DNA of 64,000 nt, taken from an uncultured Bacteroidales bacterium. GTDB taxonomy: Bacteria; Bacteroidota; Bacteroidia; Bacteroidales; WCHB1-69. Below the pieces are notes generated by a model that saw nothing but the letters and a program-made list of their open reading frames with translations, ran no database searches and was not told the origin of the DNA. Location: the NCBI GenBank assembly GCA_934699095.1, contig CAKUVI010000005.1, positions 175,813-239,812 of the forward strand. Direction: 5' to 3'. A program made the translations under genes and the position numbers. This document shows positions 7,271 through 17,700 of this stretch, piece after piece; within the stretch, counting starts at the first letter, position 1; every line of letters starts with the position of its first letter.

Positions 7271-9223
7271 TCATATTTTAAGTAAAATCTGAGCTTTTAT
7301 TTCCGTTTTGTGCGGTTTTTCTATCATGTTCAGTCCGCTGCCAGCAGTGTTTTTGTTGATATAGCGAACTCTGCCTGCGCGCAACCAGAAGCTCAGCTTC
7401 CACACCTTGTATCTCACTATCAGGTACCATCTTGCACCTTGGTAGTAGTATGATCCTATGTTGAATGCGTAGTAAAGGTCGTTTTCGTATGCGTATAGCC
7501 TTTCATCGTATGTGTCGGTGTCGAAATAAGCGGCTCGGAGGTTCAGACTGAATCTGTCATCATATAGAGTCAATGCGGCGTCCTGATAGATCAAAAAGCC
7601 TGTTTTCAACCTCTCATTTTCGGTTTTGTTCAGTGCAATGCTGGCTTCGGTTTTGAGTTTCAGGTGTTTAGATGGGGAACTTCGCCATTGCAGTCGTGCC
7701 CTATGTTCATTTTTTTGAAGTATAGAGTGCATATAGAGATCGTCGGTGCTGTTTTTTTGCCGGTTTTTATATCTGTAAGTTATTGAAAACAAGTTGTTTC
7801 TGTTTATATTGCAAAAGATGGAGAAACCGAAATCAAGATTCCTGCTCGGTGCGTCGCATCGGTAGCTAAGCCAGGAGGTTGTGAAGTAGTCGGCATAGAC
7901 ATTGGCTTCCAGTTTGCGTGAGAGCACCATGCTGGCTGCGAGGTACAGGCCCGTTTCGCCGCATCCCAGCGAGAGAGCTCTGAAAGGGCTTGCAGCAACC
8001 GGCTTGTAGTTCTTGGGATAGTGCCTGAATGTCACATTGAGTTTGAGGTCAGGGGCGAGGTTGAGGAGAGCCGATTGCAGTATTGCGATCCTTCCTTTGT
8101 GGTCGGCGGCCACTTCTCCGAACAGCAACTGTTTGCCGGCTGTCAGCGAATAGTCGAGGCTGCCCGTAAACGAGTCGGGGTGGGTGAGGGCGTGCCATTT
8201 GACGTTTTTTGACGTGCTGTCGCCGATGGTGCCGTAACCTCCAAGCTGGCCTCCGATTCTGAGCCTTTTGCCAGTGTATTTCACAGACAGGCCAAATCCG
8301 GAGTTTTTGCTGTTCGTGATGTCGCCGGCATACAGCGTGCCGTTGATTTTTGAGGTGCCTATTGTGAAGCCCGCACCTCGGAACACGTTTCCCTCGTTGG
8401 TTATGGCAACGGGGCGCAGACCGTCGGCGAAGCGGCGCAACCCGTCCGCGCCGCCGCCCTTCCCCGACAACAACGATGTGCCAAATGCAAGACCCTGCCC
8501 GAAATTGACCCGGAAGTCGCCCACCACCACCCGTTTTAACATCCCGAAGTTGTTGAGATGGAAAGACCCCGAATAGTGGTCGAAGCCATATCGTTGCTCT
8601 CCACGGAAGAAACAATCCCCCGGCTCTTTGCCGCCAGCTATCTTGAACCCGAACTTGTCACTGTTACGATACTCATATCTGAACACTATGTGCTGCGGAG
8701 ATCCTGAATAGTGCGACCTTCGCGAGGTGTCGTATCCTACTTGCTTCTCAAGAATCTGTCCATATCTGAACCAGAATGTGTTACGGCTGGATGTCAACAC
8801 TTCCTTGAACGATCTTCGTGCTTTGGGCGGCGGTTCAATCTTCGTCAATTTAGCAAGTCTCCTCATGTCAGAATCGTCAAAACCCTCTATTGCTGGTATC
8901 TCGTAGATGCTGTATATTTCACCATATTCCTCAATGTAAAGCTGTAGCTGATAATACTGAAAGTCTGTGAGTTTCAGTATTTTAACTGCATCTTCATAAC
9001 TGAGATTGTTTAGATTGGGTCGCCCGGACTCCCTTTCGCAAAGTCTTTCGATGAGATCTTCAGAGATTATTTCCATATCTCCTTCACCTAAATCAAGCTC
9101 TATCGCATCATCAATAAGATTCTCTATGACCGAGAATGTGTCGATTTGCGCATATCCCGTTGAATAGGCGAAAATTATGATGTGAATCAGCAGGATTGAG
9201 TACGATGTTGTGTTATTATTCAT
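7271..9223 (-). CDS. Exported helix-hairpin-helix protein with barrel-like C-terminus
   Basis: 650 residues from the ATG at 9223. That ATG was preferred to an upstream in-frame start at 9304 because it gives a signal peptide (about residues 1-26, ending TGYAQ). Residues 70-128 form a ComEA-like HhH region (NLNNLSYEDAVKILKLTDFQ, then a second half with YEIPAIEGFDDSDMRRLAKL), a fold that binds DNA non-specifically in other proteins. The remaining 500 residues alternate polar and aromatic residues (KFGFKIAGGKEP, SYRCDAPSRNLDFGFSIFCN, NLFSITYRYKN, WYLIVRYKVWKLSFWLRAGR), which suggests an outer-membrane beta-barrel. The family is seen across Bacteroidota and its role is not established. It overlaps the upstream barrel gene by 8 bp. 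Confidence 0.78.
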   Translation of the reverse strand: MNNNTTSYSILLIHIIIFAYSTGYAQIDTFSVIENLIDDAIELDLGEGDMEIISEDLIERLCERESGRPNLNNLSYEDAVKILKLTDFQYYQLQLYIEEYGEIYSIYEIPAIEGFDDSDMRRLAKLTKIEPPPKARRSFKEVLTSSRNTFWFRYGQILEKQVGYDTSRRSHYSGSPQHIVFRYEYRNSDKFGFKIAGGKEPGDCFFRGEQRYGFDHYSGSFHLNNFGMLKRVVVGDFRVNFGQGLAFGTSLLSGKGGGADGLRRFADGLRPVAITNEGNVFRGAGFTIGTSKINGTLYAGDITNSKNSGFGLSVKYTGKRLRIGGQLGGYGTIGDSTSKNVKWHALTHPDSFTGSLDYSLTAGKQLLFGEVAADHKGRIAILQSALLNLAPDLKLNVTFRHYPKNYKPVAASPFRALSLGCGETGLYLAASMVLSRKLEANVYADYFTTSWLSYRCDAPSRNLDFGFSIFCNINRNNLFSITYRYKNRQKNSTDDLYMHSILQKNEHRARLQWRSSPSKHLKLKTEASIALNKTENERLKTGFLIYQDAALTLYDDRFSLNLRAAYFDTDTYDERLYAYENDLYYAFNIGSYYYQGARWYLIVRYKVWKLSFWLRAGRVRYINKNTAGSGLNMIEKPHKTEIKAQILLKI

Positions 9224-10022
9224 CAAAAATCGAGGTTTTATAGTTGTTGAAAGAATATAATGCATCAAGATGCGGTGAAAACGAAAGACGGTAGTGCCAG
9301 GCAACCCCTACGGAGAATGTGATACACCTGACGACGAATCCGAAGTCGAGACCCACTTGATAATTTGAACATTCCAGATTGGTCAGAATCTTTTTGGTTG
9401 GCTGAAAACAAATGCCCCCTTTGATAATCCAATTTCCGGGTAAATATTTTTGAATCAGGATGTTTGCTGTTAGTTTTTGAGAAAACTGATACATTGTGCC
9501 GACGGTGAAAACAATCGGGATCGGCTGCTTTGACACAAGTCCGTAGTTCAACATGAAGGGATTGTACACATTGGCCGAGAGTTGTAGTTTCCTGTTTATT
9601 CTGTAAAGGAAACCAACATCCAAACAGAACGAGTGCCTCGAAGGATAGTGCCGCGCATGTTCCAAAATGTAGAAAATCCTGAAAGACATGGCAAAACTCT
9701 TGCCAAAAGAACGCCCGTAGCCAGAACATAAGTCGAATCTCCCGTAAGCACCTGAACCATAGTGTCTTATCGAAAATGGAAGTATGTTTCTGCCTACAAG
9801 GTAGCACCCTTTGACCTCTGCCTCCGATAACTCCTTGAAGAAAAACTTGTTTTCAAGCGAACAGCCGATGAATGAACCTGAAAGTCCGCCTAATGCCGGC
9901 AGATTGTTGAAGTTCTTGTAGGCAACAAGCCTGATCACATCATCCTGAGCACTCGACTGTGTGAATGCTGTAGTAGATAAAGCAATAGATATCAATACTT
10001 TAAGGATATTGTTCGTTTTCAT
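9216..10022 (-). CDS. Predicted outer-membrane beta-barrel protein
   Basis: 268 residues with a signal peptide (MKTNNILKVLISIALSTTAFTQSSAQ). The mature part is a run of short amphipathic strands (GAYGRFDLCSGYGRSFGKSF, HSFCLDVGFLYRINRKLQLS, QVGLDFGFVVRCITFSVGVAW) and lacks long hydrophobic helices, as expected of a small barrel. The pattern is reminiscent of PorV/PorP-like proteins, but I do not recognise a named family. The stop lies 8 bp inside the next gene (HhH-barrel protein), so the two are probably translationally coupled and may work together. The promoter has both a -7 box and a -33 TTG. Confidence 0.7.
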   Translation of the reverse strand: MKTNNILKVLISIALSTTAFTQSSAQDDVIRLVAYKNFNNLPALGGLSGSFIGCSLENKFFFKELSEAEVKGCYLVGRNILPFSIRHYGSGAYGRFDLCSGYGRSFGKSFAMSFRIFYILEHARHYPSRHSFCLDVGFLYRINRKLQLSANVYNPFMLNYGLVSKQPIPIVFTVGTMYQFSQKLTANILIQKYLPGNWIIKGGICFQPTKKILTNLECSNYQVGLDFGFVVRCITFSVGVAWHYRLSFSPHLDALYSFNNYKTSIFDE

Positions 10023-10046
10023 TATGTTTCTTTTTTGTTTTCAATG

Positions 10047-10078
10047 CAAAGATACGCCAACACAAAGGCCTTGTCAAG
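10047..10078 (-). promoter_or_regulatory. Promoter of the barrel/HhH operon
   Basis: On the minus strand TTG (10075-10077) is followed after 20 bp by TATCTTTG (10047-10054). This is a good Bacteroidota -33/-7 pair, 25 bp upstream of the barrel-gene ATG. Confidence 0.7.
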
Positions 10079-10125
10079 TTAATAATTGTTAAAAATTTAT
10101 TTCCTCAAGCAGCGATATTTTTTAG

Positions 10126-10133
10126 TATTTTTG
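10126..10133 (+). promoter_or_regulatory. Promoter -7 box for leuS
   Basis: TATTTTTG matches TAnnTTTG, 35 bp before the leuS ATG. Confidence 0.65.
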
Positions 10134-10168
10134 CACTTTTGTAAAAATGAAAGAAAAAACAACAGTAT

Positions 10169-12928
10169 ATGGAATATAATTTCAGAGAAATAGAGAAGAA
10201 ATGGCATGAAAAGTGGAATGAAGGGAAGATTTACAAAGCCGAGATTGACAAAGACAAACCTAAATTTTACGTGTTGGACATGTTCCCCTATCCATCAGGG
10301 GCAGGATTGCACGTCGGGCATCCATTAGGATATATAGCATCAGACATATATGCTCGCTACAAGCGTCAGAAGGGCTTCAACGTGCTCCATCCTATGGGCT
10401 ATGATGCTTTCGGACTTCCCGCAGAGCAGTATGCTATCCAAACCGGCCAGCACCCTGCGATAACCACTGACAAAAATGTCAACCGTTATCGCGAGCAGCT
10501 CGACAAGATTGGATTCTCATTCGATTGGGACAGATCGTTCAAGACTTGTGATCCTGACTACTACAAATGGACACAATGGACTTTCATTCAGTTGTTTAAC
10601 TCATATTATTGCTATCAGGCCGACCAAGCAAGACCGATATCTGAGTTGGTGGAGGCATTTGCTGCAAACGGAACGGAAGGTTTGCAGGTGGCCCACACAA
10701 AGCCAATGGAGTTCACTGCCGAGGAATGGAATGCGGCATCGGAGAAGGAGCAGCAGGAGATTCTGATGAACTATCGTTTGGCCTATTTGGCTGATACTTG
10801 GGTAAACTGGTGCCCTCAGTTGGGAACAGTTCTTGCAAACGATGAGGTTGTGAACGGACTTTCGGTTCGCGGTGGCTATCCTGTTGAGCGTAAACTTATG
10901 AAACAGTGGATTTTGCGCGTGTCCGCTTACGCCGAACGTCTGCTTAAAGGATTGGAAACTGTGGAGTGGTCTGATTCTTTGAAAGAGATCCAGCGCAACT
11001 GGATCGGCAGAAGCGAGGGCGCTTTTATCCAGTTTGAAATCGAGAATCAGAAAGAGACTTTGGATATCTTCACAACTCGTCCCGACACCATATTCGGAGT
11101 GTCGTTTATGGTTTTGTGTCCTGAACACGAGCAAATTGCACAGCTCACAACTCCAGAACAGAAGGCCGAGGTTGACGAATATGTTGCGTGGGCGCGCAAC
11201 CGTTCAGAAACTGAACGCCAGAGCGAGGTCAGGACTGTGACAGGCGTGTTCACAGGTTCTTATGCGATCAATCCATTCAATGGAGAGAAAATTCCGATAT
11301 GGATCTCCGCATATGTGCTTCAAGGCTACGGCACCGGAGCCATCATGGCAGTGCCTGCTCACGACTCACGCGACTACGCATTTGCAAAACATTTCAAACT
11401 GCCCATCCGTGAGGTTATTGCCGGAGGCGACATCGAAAAGGAGGCCTTCGAGACAAAAGACGGCGTATGCGTGAATTCAGACTTTATTACAGGCAAAACA
11501 GTGAAAGAAGCTGGCAAGATGATAATTGAAAGGGTTAAAGAACTCGGTATCGGCTACGGAACAGTCAATTACCGCCTGCGCGATGCCATCTTCAGCCGCC
11601 AACGCTATTGGGGCGAACCATTCCCAATATACTATAAAGACGGGATGCCATACACGGTTCCTGAATCTGAACTGCCTGTGACCTTGCCTGATATAGACAA
11701 CTTCCTGCCAACCGAGACAGGCGAGCCACCATTGGCACGTGCGAAGGATTGGACATACAACGGATATCAGCGGGAGTATAGCACAATGCCAGGATTCGCC
11801 GGCTCCAGCGCATATTACCTGAGATACATGGACCCGAAAAACGACTCTGCATTGGTGTCGAAAGAGGCTGATGAATATTGGCAACAGGTTGACCTGTATG
11901 TCGGCGGTGCGGAACATGGAACAGGACACCTTATCTATTCAAGATTCTGGGATAAATTCCTCTACGATATCAAGGTGAGCTGCAAGGACGAACCTTTCCA
12001 GAAACTTATAAACCAAGGCATGATTCAGGGAAGATCTAATTTTGTCTATAGAATTGTCGGTACAAACAAGTTCGTGTCGCTTAATCTTAAAAAAGACTAC
12101 GAAACCACTCCTATACATGTCGATGTGAATATCGTTCATAATGATGTTCTCGATATTGAGGCTTTTAAGAATTGGATGCCCGATTTCAAAGATGCTGAAT
12201 TCATCCTTGAAAACGGCCAATATATCTGTGGCTGGGAGGTTGAAAAGATGTCGAAATCAAAATATAACGTGCAGAATCCTGACGACCTTGTCGAAAAGTA
12301 CGGTGCCGACACGCTTCGTATGTACGAGATGTTCCTCGGACCTGTGGAGATGGCTAAGCCGTGGGATACCAACGGAATCGAGGGTGTGTCTCGTTTTATC
12401 CGTAAATTCTGGAAACTCTACTTCGACAACGAGGGCAATTTCAATGTCTCTGACGAAGAACCCACGAAAGCCGAACTTAAAATCCTGCACAAGACCATCA
12501 AGAAGATCGAGGACGACAACGAGCGCTTCTCCTTCAATACGGCTGTCAGTGCTTTCATGATATGTGTCAACGAGTTGCAGGATGCCAAGTGCAACAAGCG
12601 CGCCGTTCTCGAACCGCTCTGCATCTTGATGTCGGCATATGCACCGCACATTGCTGAAGAACTTTGGGAACTCCTCGGCCATGACAAGACAATCACCGTG
12701 GCTGAGTTTCCGTCATACAATGAAAAGTATCTTCAGGATGACGAGTATCTGTATCCAGTGTCGTTCAACGGAAAGATGCGCCTTAAGATGTCTTTCCCGG
12801 CAGAATACACCGCCAAGGAGATAGAACCTGCAGTGTTGGCAAGTGCTGATGTGCAGAAATGGCTGGACGGCAAGACACCCAAAAAGGTCATTATCGTTCC
12901 GAAAAAGATTGTGAACATTGTGTTCTAA
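10169..12928 (+). CDS. leuS: Leucyl-tRNA synthetase
   Basis: A cytoplasmic class I aminoacyl-tRNA synthetase that charges tRNA-Leu. The 919-residue chain has the HIGH-type motif GLHVGHP at residues 46-52 and KMSKS at 693-697. Between them is an editing (CP1) domain with the marker TTRPDTIFGVSF (about 307-318) and GYGTGAIMAVPAHDSRDYAFA. The C-terminal anticodon-binding region ends PKKVIIVPKKIVNIVF. A segment of roughly 65 residues just before KMSKS (NFVYRIVGTNKFVSLN to YICGWEVE) makes it longer than the E. coli enzyme. Two tRNA-Leu genes lie elsewhere in the window. The flippase gene follows after 14 bp. Confidence 0.99.
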   Translation: MEYNFREIEKKWHEKWNEGKIYKAEIDKDKPKFYVLDMFPYPSGAGLHVGHPLGYIASDIYARYKRQKGFNVLHPMGYDAFGLPAEQYAIQTGQHPAITTDKNVNRYREQLDKIGFSFDWDRSFKTCDPDYYKWTQWTFIQLFNSYYCYQADQARPISELVEAFAANGTEGLQVAHTKPMEFTAEEWNAASEKEQQEILMNYRLAYLADTWVNWCPQLGTVLANDEVVNGLSVRGGYPVERKLMKQWILRVSAYAERLLKGLETVEWSDSLKEIQRNWIGRSEGAFIQFEIENQKETLDIFTTRPDTIFGVSFMVLCPEHEQIAQLTTPEQKAEVDEYVAWARNRSETERQSEVRTVTGVFTGSYAINPFNGEKIPIWISAYVLQGYGTGAIMAVPAHDSRDYAFAKHFKLPIREVIAGGDIEKEAFETKDGVCVNSDFITGKTVKEAGKMIIERVKELGIGYGTVNYRLRDAIFSRQRYWGEPFPIYYKDGMPYTVPESELPVTLPDIDNFLPTETGEPPLARAKDWTYNGYQREYSTMPGFAGSSAYYLRYMDPKNDSALVSKEADEYWQQVDLYVGGAEHGTGHLIYSRFWDKFLYDIKVSCKDEPFQKLINQGMIQGRSNFVYRIVGTNKFVSLNLKKDYETTPIHVDVNIVHNDVLDIEAFKNWMPDFKDAEFILENGQYICGWEVEKMSKSKYNVQNPDDLVEKYGADTLRMYEMFLGPVEMAKPWDTNGIEGVSRFIRKFWKLYFDNEGNFNVSDEEPTKAELKILHKTIKKIEDDNERFSFNTAVSAFMICVNELQDAKCNKRAVLEPLCILMSAYAPHIAEELWELLGHDKTITVAEFPSYNEKYLQDDEYLYPVSFNGKMRLKMSFPAEYTAKEIEPAVLASADVQKWLDGKTPKKVIIVPKKIVNIVF

Positions 12929-12942
12929 AAAGACTGTTAAAG

Positions 12943-14406
12943 ATGAAACAGAAGGATTTCGTCTTTAATCTTTGTCTGCTTATCTTCCTGAACCTCTTAG
13001 TCAAGCCGTTTTGGATACTTGGCATCGACATCGGGGTTCAGAACAGGGTGGGGGCGGATGTTTACGGCCTCTACTTCTCCATACTCAGTTTCACGATGCT
13101 CTTCAATATGGTGCTCGACATGGGCACCACCAATTACAACAACCGTAACATAGCCCGCCATTCCGAGCGGTTAGACGACCAGTTTTCGGGATTTGTTGTG
13201 TTGCGGATGCTATTGGGATTTGCGTATTTTGCGGTCGTTTTTGTGGCTGCCCTCATTATCGGCTACACCGGTGAACACCTCAAACTGCTGTTCTGGATTG
13301 CCCTGAACCAGTTTCTAAACGCTTTCCTGCTTTATGTGCGCTCCAACATATCGGCCCTGATGATGTTCAAGACAGACAGTGTGATCTCCGTCTTGGACAA
13401 ACTCCTCATGATTTTGTTCTGCGGAATGTTGTTATGGGGAAATATTACCGACTCGCAGTTCAGGATCGAGTGGTTTATATGGTGCCAGACGGTGGCGTAT
13501 CTGCTCACCATCATGGTGGCATCCGTAATTGTTTTGCGCAAGGCCCCGTTCAAGAGGTTGAATTTCAGTTTTTCATTTGCATGGCAGATTATCAAGAAGA
13601 GTTTTCCGTATGCGTTGATCACGCTCTTGATGGTTTCGTATTACAGGATAGACTCTGTCATGTTGGAGAGAATGCTTCCGGAGAATATTGCAGTGACACA
13701 GTCGGGGATATACGCATCGGCGTTCCGTATCATGGATGCTTTGGCTATTGTGGCGTATCTTTTTTCGGTGATTTTGCTTCCTTTGTTCTCCAAGATGCTC
13801 AAAAACAGGGAGAATGTCGTGCCGATTGTGCACACATCGTTTGCGCTGATGGCTGTCTTCTCTATTTCAGCCGCCGCCATTTTGTTTGCCTACCGCACAC
13901 CGGTCATGCAGACCCTCTACACCGACCATGTGAGTGAAAGCATACAGGTTTTCGGGTTGATTATTTTCGGACTGATACCGCTCTCCTTTACTTATATTTT
14001 CGGCACTTTGCTTACCGCCAATGGCAATTTGAAGGAGATGAACATCATATCTGCGATGGGCATAGTGGTGAATGTGGCGGTGAATCTGGTTCTGATACCG
14101 CGGATGGGGGCGCGCGGCTCGGCGATCGCGAGTCTGAGCACGCAGATTTTTATCTCGCTGATGCAATTTTTCTCCGCTGTCAAGATTCTGGACATTCCGC
14201 TTCGCGAGATACCTATAGCAAGGACTGTGGTCTTTTTTGCCCTTGTCATTTCAATATCATATATGTTGTCATATCTTATGCCCTCTCATGTTGTGGTAGC
14301 CATCCTGTTGTCGGGTGTTGCAGCCATAGTTGTGGGATTCCTCACGAAACTCATCGACTTGCGCACCGCCGTAGATATGGTGAAGGGTGTGGGGCGTAAA
14401 AATTGA
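12943..14406 (+). CDS. Polysaccharide/lipid flippase of the MOP superfamily (Wzx-like)
   Basis: 487 residues, with about 12-14 hydrophobic segments spread evenly. It starts MKQKDFVFNLCLLIFLNLLVKPFWI, and the sequence MGTTNYNNRNIARHSERLDDQF fits the polysaccharide-transport family of the MATE/MOP superfamily, which flips undecaprenyl-linked glycans across the inner membrane. The ATG at 12943 was chosen because the longer frame (to 12859) would overlap leuS by 70 bp and adds a non-hydrophobic leader. No other glycan-assembly genes are adjacent, so the substrate is unknown; lipid II or a surface glycan are both possible. It probably shares the leuS transcript. Confidence 0.88.
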   Translation: MKQKDFVFNLCLLIFLNLLVKPFWILGIDIGVQNRVGADVYGLYFSILSFTMLFNMVLDMGTTNYNNRNIARHSERLDDQFSGFVVLRMLLGFAYFAVVFVAALIIGYTGEHLKLLFWIALNQFLNAFLLYVRSNISALMMFKTDSVISVLDKLLMILFCGMLLWGNITDSQFRIEWFIWCQTVAYLLTIMVASVIVLRKAPFKRLNFSFSFAWQIIKKSFPYALITLLMVSYYRIDSVMLERMLPENIAVTQSGIYASAFRIMDALAIVAYLFSVILLPLFSKMLKNRENVVPIVHTSFALMAVFSISAAAILFAYRTPVMQTLYTDHVSESIQVFGLIIFGLIPLSFTYIFGTLLTANGNLKEMNIISAMGIVVNVAVNLVLIPRMGARGSAIASLSTQIFISLMQFFSAVKILDIPLREIPIARTVVFFALVISISYMLSYLMPSHVVVAILLSGVAAIVVGFLTKLIDLRTAVDMVKGVGRKN

Positions 14407-14490
14407 AAATTGAAATAGGGAATTCACAACGATGGACGATTAATTGCAAGCGCCCCTCGCGGATGCCCCATTCTGTGTGATACGGCGCTA

Positions 14491-14520
14491 TGTAGAGACG
14501 TGCCATGGCGCGTCTCCACA
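14491..14520. repeat. Dispersed 30-bp palindrome, copy 1 (imperfect)
   Basis: Left arm TGTAGAGACGTGCC and right arm GGCGCGTCTCCACA around a 2-bp centre, with two mispairs. The right arm is identical to that of copy 2 at 61283-61312, and both copies are followed closely by GCACAAAA. This looks like a REP-type or miniature mobile palindrome. It is intergenic in both places. Confidence 0.8.
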
Positions 14521-14583
14521 GGTTGCACAAAACCTGCGATTTTGCTAACCGAATGATATCTATAAGGAGTAATCCTAATCTCA

Positions 14584-14601
14584 GGGACGCGGTTGCCTCC
14601 A
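14584..14601. repeat. 18-bp repeat shared with the downstream flank
   Basis: GGGACGCGGTTGCCTCCA occurs here and identically at 26040-26057. The two copies bracket the 11-kb repeat-protein gene in direct orientation. Confidence 0.8.
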
Positions 14602-14677
14602 TATATGTTAAATTAACATTTATTAACACTTTTATTTCTTTAAAAATCAGATATTTAAACAGAAAAATTAAGATTTT

Positions 14678-14710
14678 TTGACCGAGTTAACAATGCTTTT
14701 TGTATCTTTG
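14678..14710 (+). promoter_or_regulatory. Promoter of the giant repeat-protein gene
   Basis: TTG (14678-14680) and TATCTTTG (14703-14710) are separated by 22 bp, fitting the Bacteroidota promoter type. The predicted leader is about 60-65 nt to the ATG at 14780. Confidence 0.65.
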
Positions 14711-14779
14711 CCGCCGTTTTTTATTTAGTATTTTGAAATTAATATTTAGTATTTGAGAATTGATAAAATAATTATACCT

Positions 14780-17700
14780 ATGAAGAAAGTTTTACTATTA
14801 TTAATGATTACGTGCATTTCGTGCCCGATGCTCTTTGCACAGCTCGGCGTGGGCCAACAAATGCAAAACAACGACTTCGAGAGTTGGACAACGGAAGGTG
14901 GTTCCAATTATCACGTTCCAACTTATTGGCATTCCATTTGCACAGCTACTGGAAGTGGGGCTTCTTATGCAAGTGATGAAGGATTTGTTAGTAGCAGTAC
15001 CGATGTTCGTCCTGGTAGTTCTGGCAATAAAAGTGTTAAATTAAAAGCTGTAAAAAAAACTGTTTTGTTTATATCTAAACTAGCTAATGGCAGTTTAACT
15101 TCGGGTCGTTTTAATGCTATAGCATCTACGAATGTTTCTGTAACAGGCAACTGTACATACACCAGTAATGTGTCGGGCTATAATCAAGTTTTGACAGCCT
15201 ACCCGGATTCTGTTTACATTTGGGTTAGTTCTCACAATAATTCAACAAGTTCACAGTCCCATATAAGTATTAAAGTTCATGGAGGCGGAGTAGCAAGTAA
15301 TAATGTTATTTATCAAGACCCCGACCCATCTGGCACAGGCTCCAGTGCGAGTGCTGGAGGAATGAATGCCGACCAAAACCAGGCAAAACAAGTTGCATAT
15401 GCTCAACATGATTTTAACACTAATGGCGCATGGGTGCAGAAAAAAATACCGTTCGTATACACAAATAATAGTGCAACTCCAGCATACATATTAGCTACTT
15501 TTTCAACAAACGTGGAACCAGGAGGTGGTAAAGAAGGCGATTATCTATTAATCGACGATGTCGTCCTCATCTATAACACCCGTTTGGCGTCGTTGAAGGT
15601 GAACGGTGCGGATTTGGCAGGGTTCAACCCAGATGTCACCACTTATACATATCCTACTCCTGTTGTGTGCGGTGCGGCTTTTCCAACAGTTACAGCAACC
15701 GCAAAGTCGGCGCACGCCACCGCAACCATATCACACCAGCCTACAATAGCTGAGCCTTACACTACAATCAAAGTGACCCACCTCAATCAGGAAAACGATG
15801 AGGACGTCACAAAATATTATACTATCAATTATACTTTGCAAGGTCCCACCATCACTTTTTTGAACAGCAGTGACAACACTTACACTGCGTGTGAGGGTGA
15901 TGAGATCACCGTTACGGCTGCCGGTGCGTCGAGCTACACATGGAGCAACGGTTTGGGCAGCGGCGCAACGGTGCACCCGACCACAAGCGGCAACTACACG
16001 GTGACCGGCACTGATGCCAACGGCTGTCAGGGCACTGCCATCGCATACGTCAACATCAACCCCGCCCCCGACTTCCAGATCAACGGCACCACCGCCATCT
16101 GCTCGGGCGCTTCCACAACACTCACCGCCTCCAACAACGCACTCTCATACAGCTGGTCAACAGGCGGCAACACCACATCCATTACCGTTAACGCTGCCGG
16201 CACCTACACAGTGACCGGAACCAACAACAACGGCTGCTCTGCCGAAAAGTCGGTAGTTGTTACAGCCAACGAGGCACCAACAGTGACCATCAGCGGCAAC
16301 AACTTCATCTGCGGCAGCACGCCCACAACCCTCACCGCATCGAGCAACCTGCCGAATACAACATTTGTCTGGAACAACGACACACAAGGCGCAACCTTGG
16401 ATATCAATGCCGGCGGCCCGTACAGCGTTACCGGAACCTCTGAGAACGGATGTACAGCAACGGCCAATATCAACGTTACGGCCAAGGAGCAGCCCACCGT
16501 GTCGATCAGCGGCAAGTCGCAGATCTGCTCTGACGAGACGGTGACCCTCACCGCATCGAGCAACCTGCCGAATACAACCTTCACCTGGAACAACGGCACA
16601 CAAGGCGCAACATTGGAGATAAACGCAGGCGGCACCTACACCGTAGAGGCCAACCATGACGGTTGTACCAACACCGCGACACACACTGTTGTGACATCAC
16701 AGATACCTGACGCACCGCAAGCCGCCGATGCATCGCGCTGCGGTACAGGCGAGATCGCCCTCAGCGTCACCCCAGTGGAGGGCATGACCTACAACTGGTA
16801 CGCATCAGCCAACTCACAGAACGTGCTCTCAACAGAAGCAACATACACACCATCAGTGAACATCACCACTACATACTACGTAAGTGCCCAAAATGCTGAC
16901 GGTTGCCAATCAGAACGCACAGCAGTAACCGCCACTGTGATCGCACTTCCAGCTGCCCCAACAGTTTCTAACACAAATGTTTGCGGCGAAAGCGATGTAA
17001 CTCTCAGCGCAACATCCGCATTCACGATGAAATGGTTCTCAGACGAGCAGGGCAACAGTGAGATAGAGAGCACCCAACATGTGGAAAGCACCACCACTTA
17101 TTATGTTGCCGCCATCGACGGAACCTGCCGAAGCGCGCTCGTGCCAATGACATTGACTGTAAATCCTGTTCCAGCAACACCTGCTGTGCAGACCCCAGAA
17201 CCCATCTGCTCAAACGACAACGTGAACGTCACCCTGACTGCCGCACCTGGCAACGGCGGCGACATTGTGAGATGGTATCAGCAGGACGCAACCTCTTACA
17301 CCGCCCAGGGTAATACCTATCAGGCCAAGAATATAGCTTCATCTACAACATATTATGCAACAACATTCAACAACACCACGCATTGCGAAAGTGAAAAGAT
17401 TGCCGTTGAGGTTGTTAAAAATTCAATTCCGGATGCTCCGACAGTGGCTTGCGAACCGCTCTGCGGCGAAGGTACCGCAATGATGACGGGCACCGCATCC
17501 AACAGCATCCGTTGGTACTCTTCAAACGATGAACTGCTTCACACAGGCAACAGCTATTCACAAGCTGTCACCGCTACAACATCGTTCAAGGCGTCTTCAT
17601 ACAATGAAACAACAGGCTGTGAGAGCGAGAAAGTGAACGTTACAGCTTTTGTCTATCCTACATACAACAACACAGACACAAAGACAGCTTGCGGTGAATA

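Larger units (their letters stand above)
14407..14779. other. Repeat-bearing intergenic region upstream of the giant repeat-protein gene
   Basis: 373 bp. It contains an imperfect 30-bp palindrome (14491-14520) related to one upstream of purH, and an 18-bp sequence (14584-14601) found again on the far side of the giant gene (26040-26057). The last 130 bp are AT-rich and hold the promoter of the giant gene. No ORF is supported. Confidence 0.7.

Noticed and set aside
12859..12942. Longer start for the flippase gene
   Set aside because: It would overlap leuS by 70 bp and adds a polar leader; the ATG at 12943 starts right before the first membrane helix.
16157..16684. Long minus-strand ORFs inside the giant gene (for example here and at 19298-20437)
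   Set aside because: They recur with the repeats and read cysteine- and valine-rich antisense of the coding strand; they have no starts or domains of their own.
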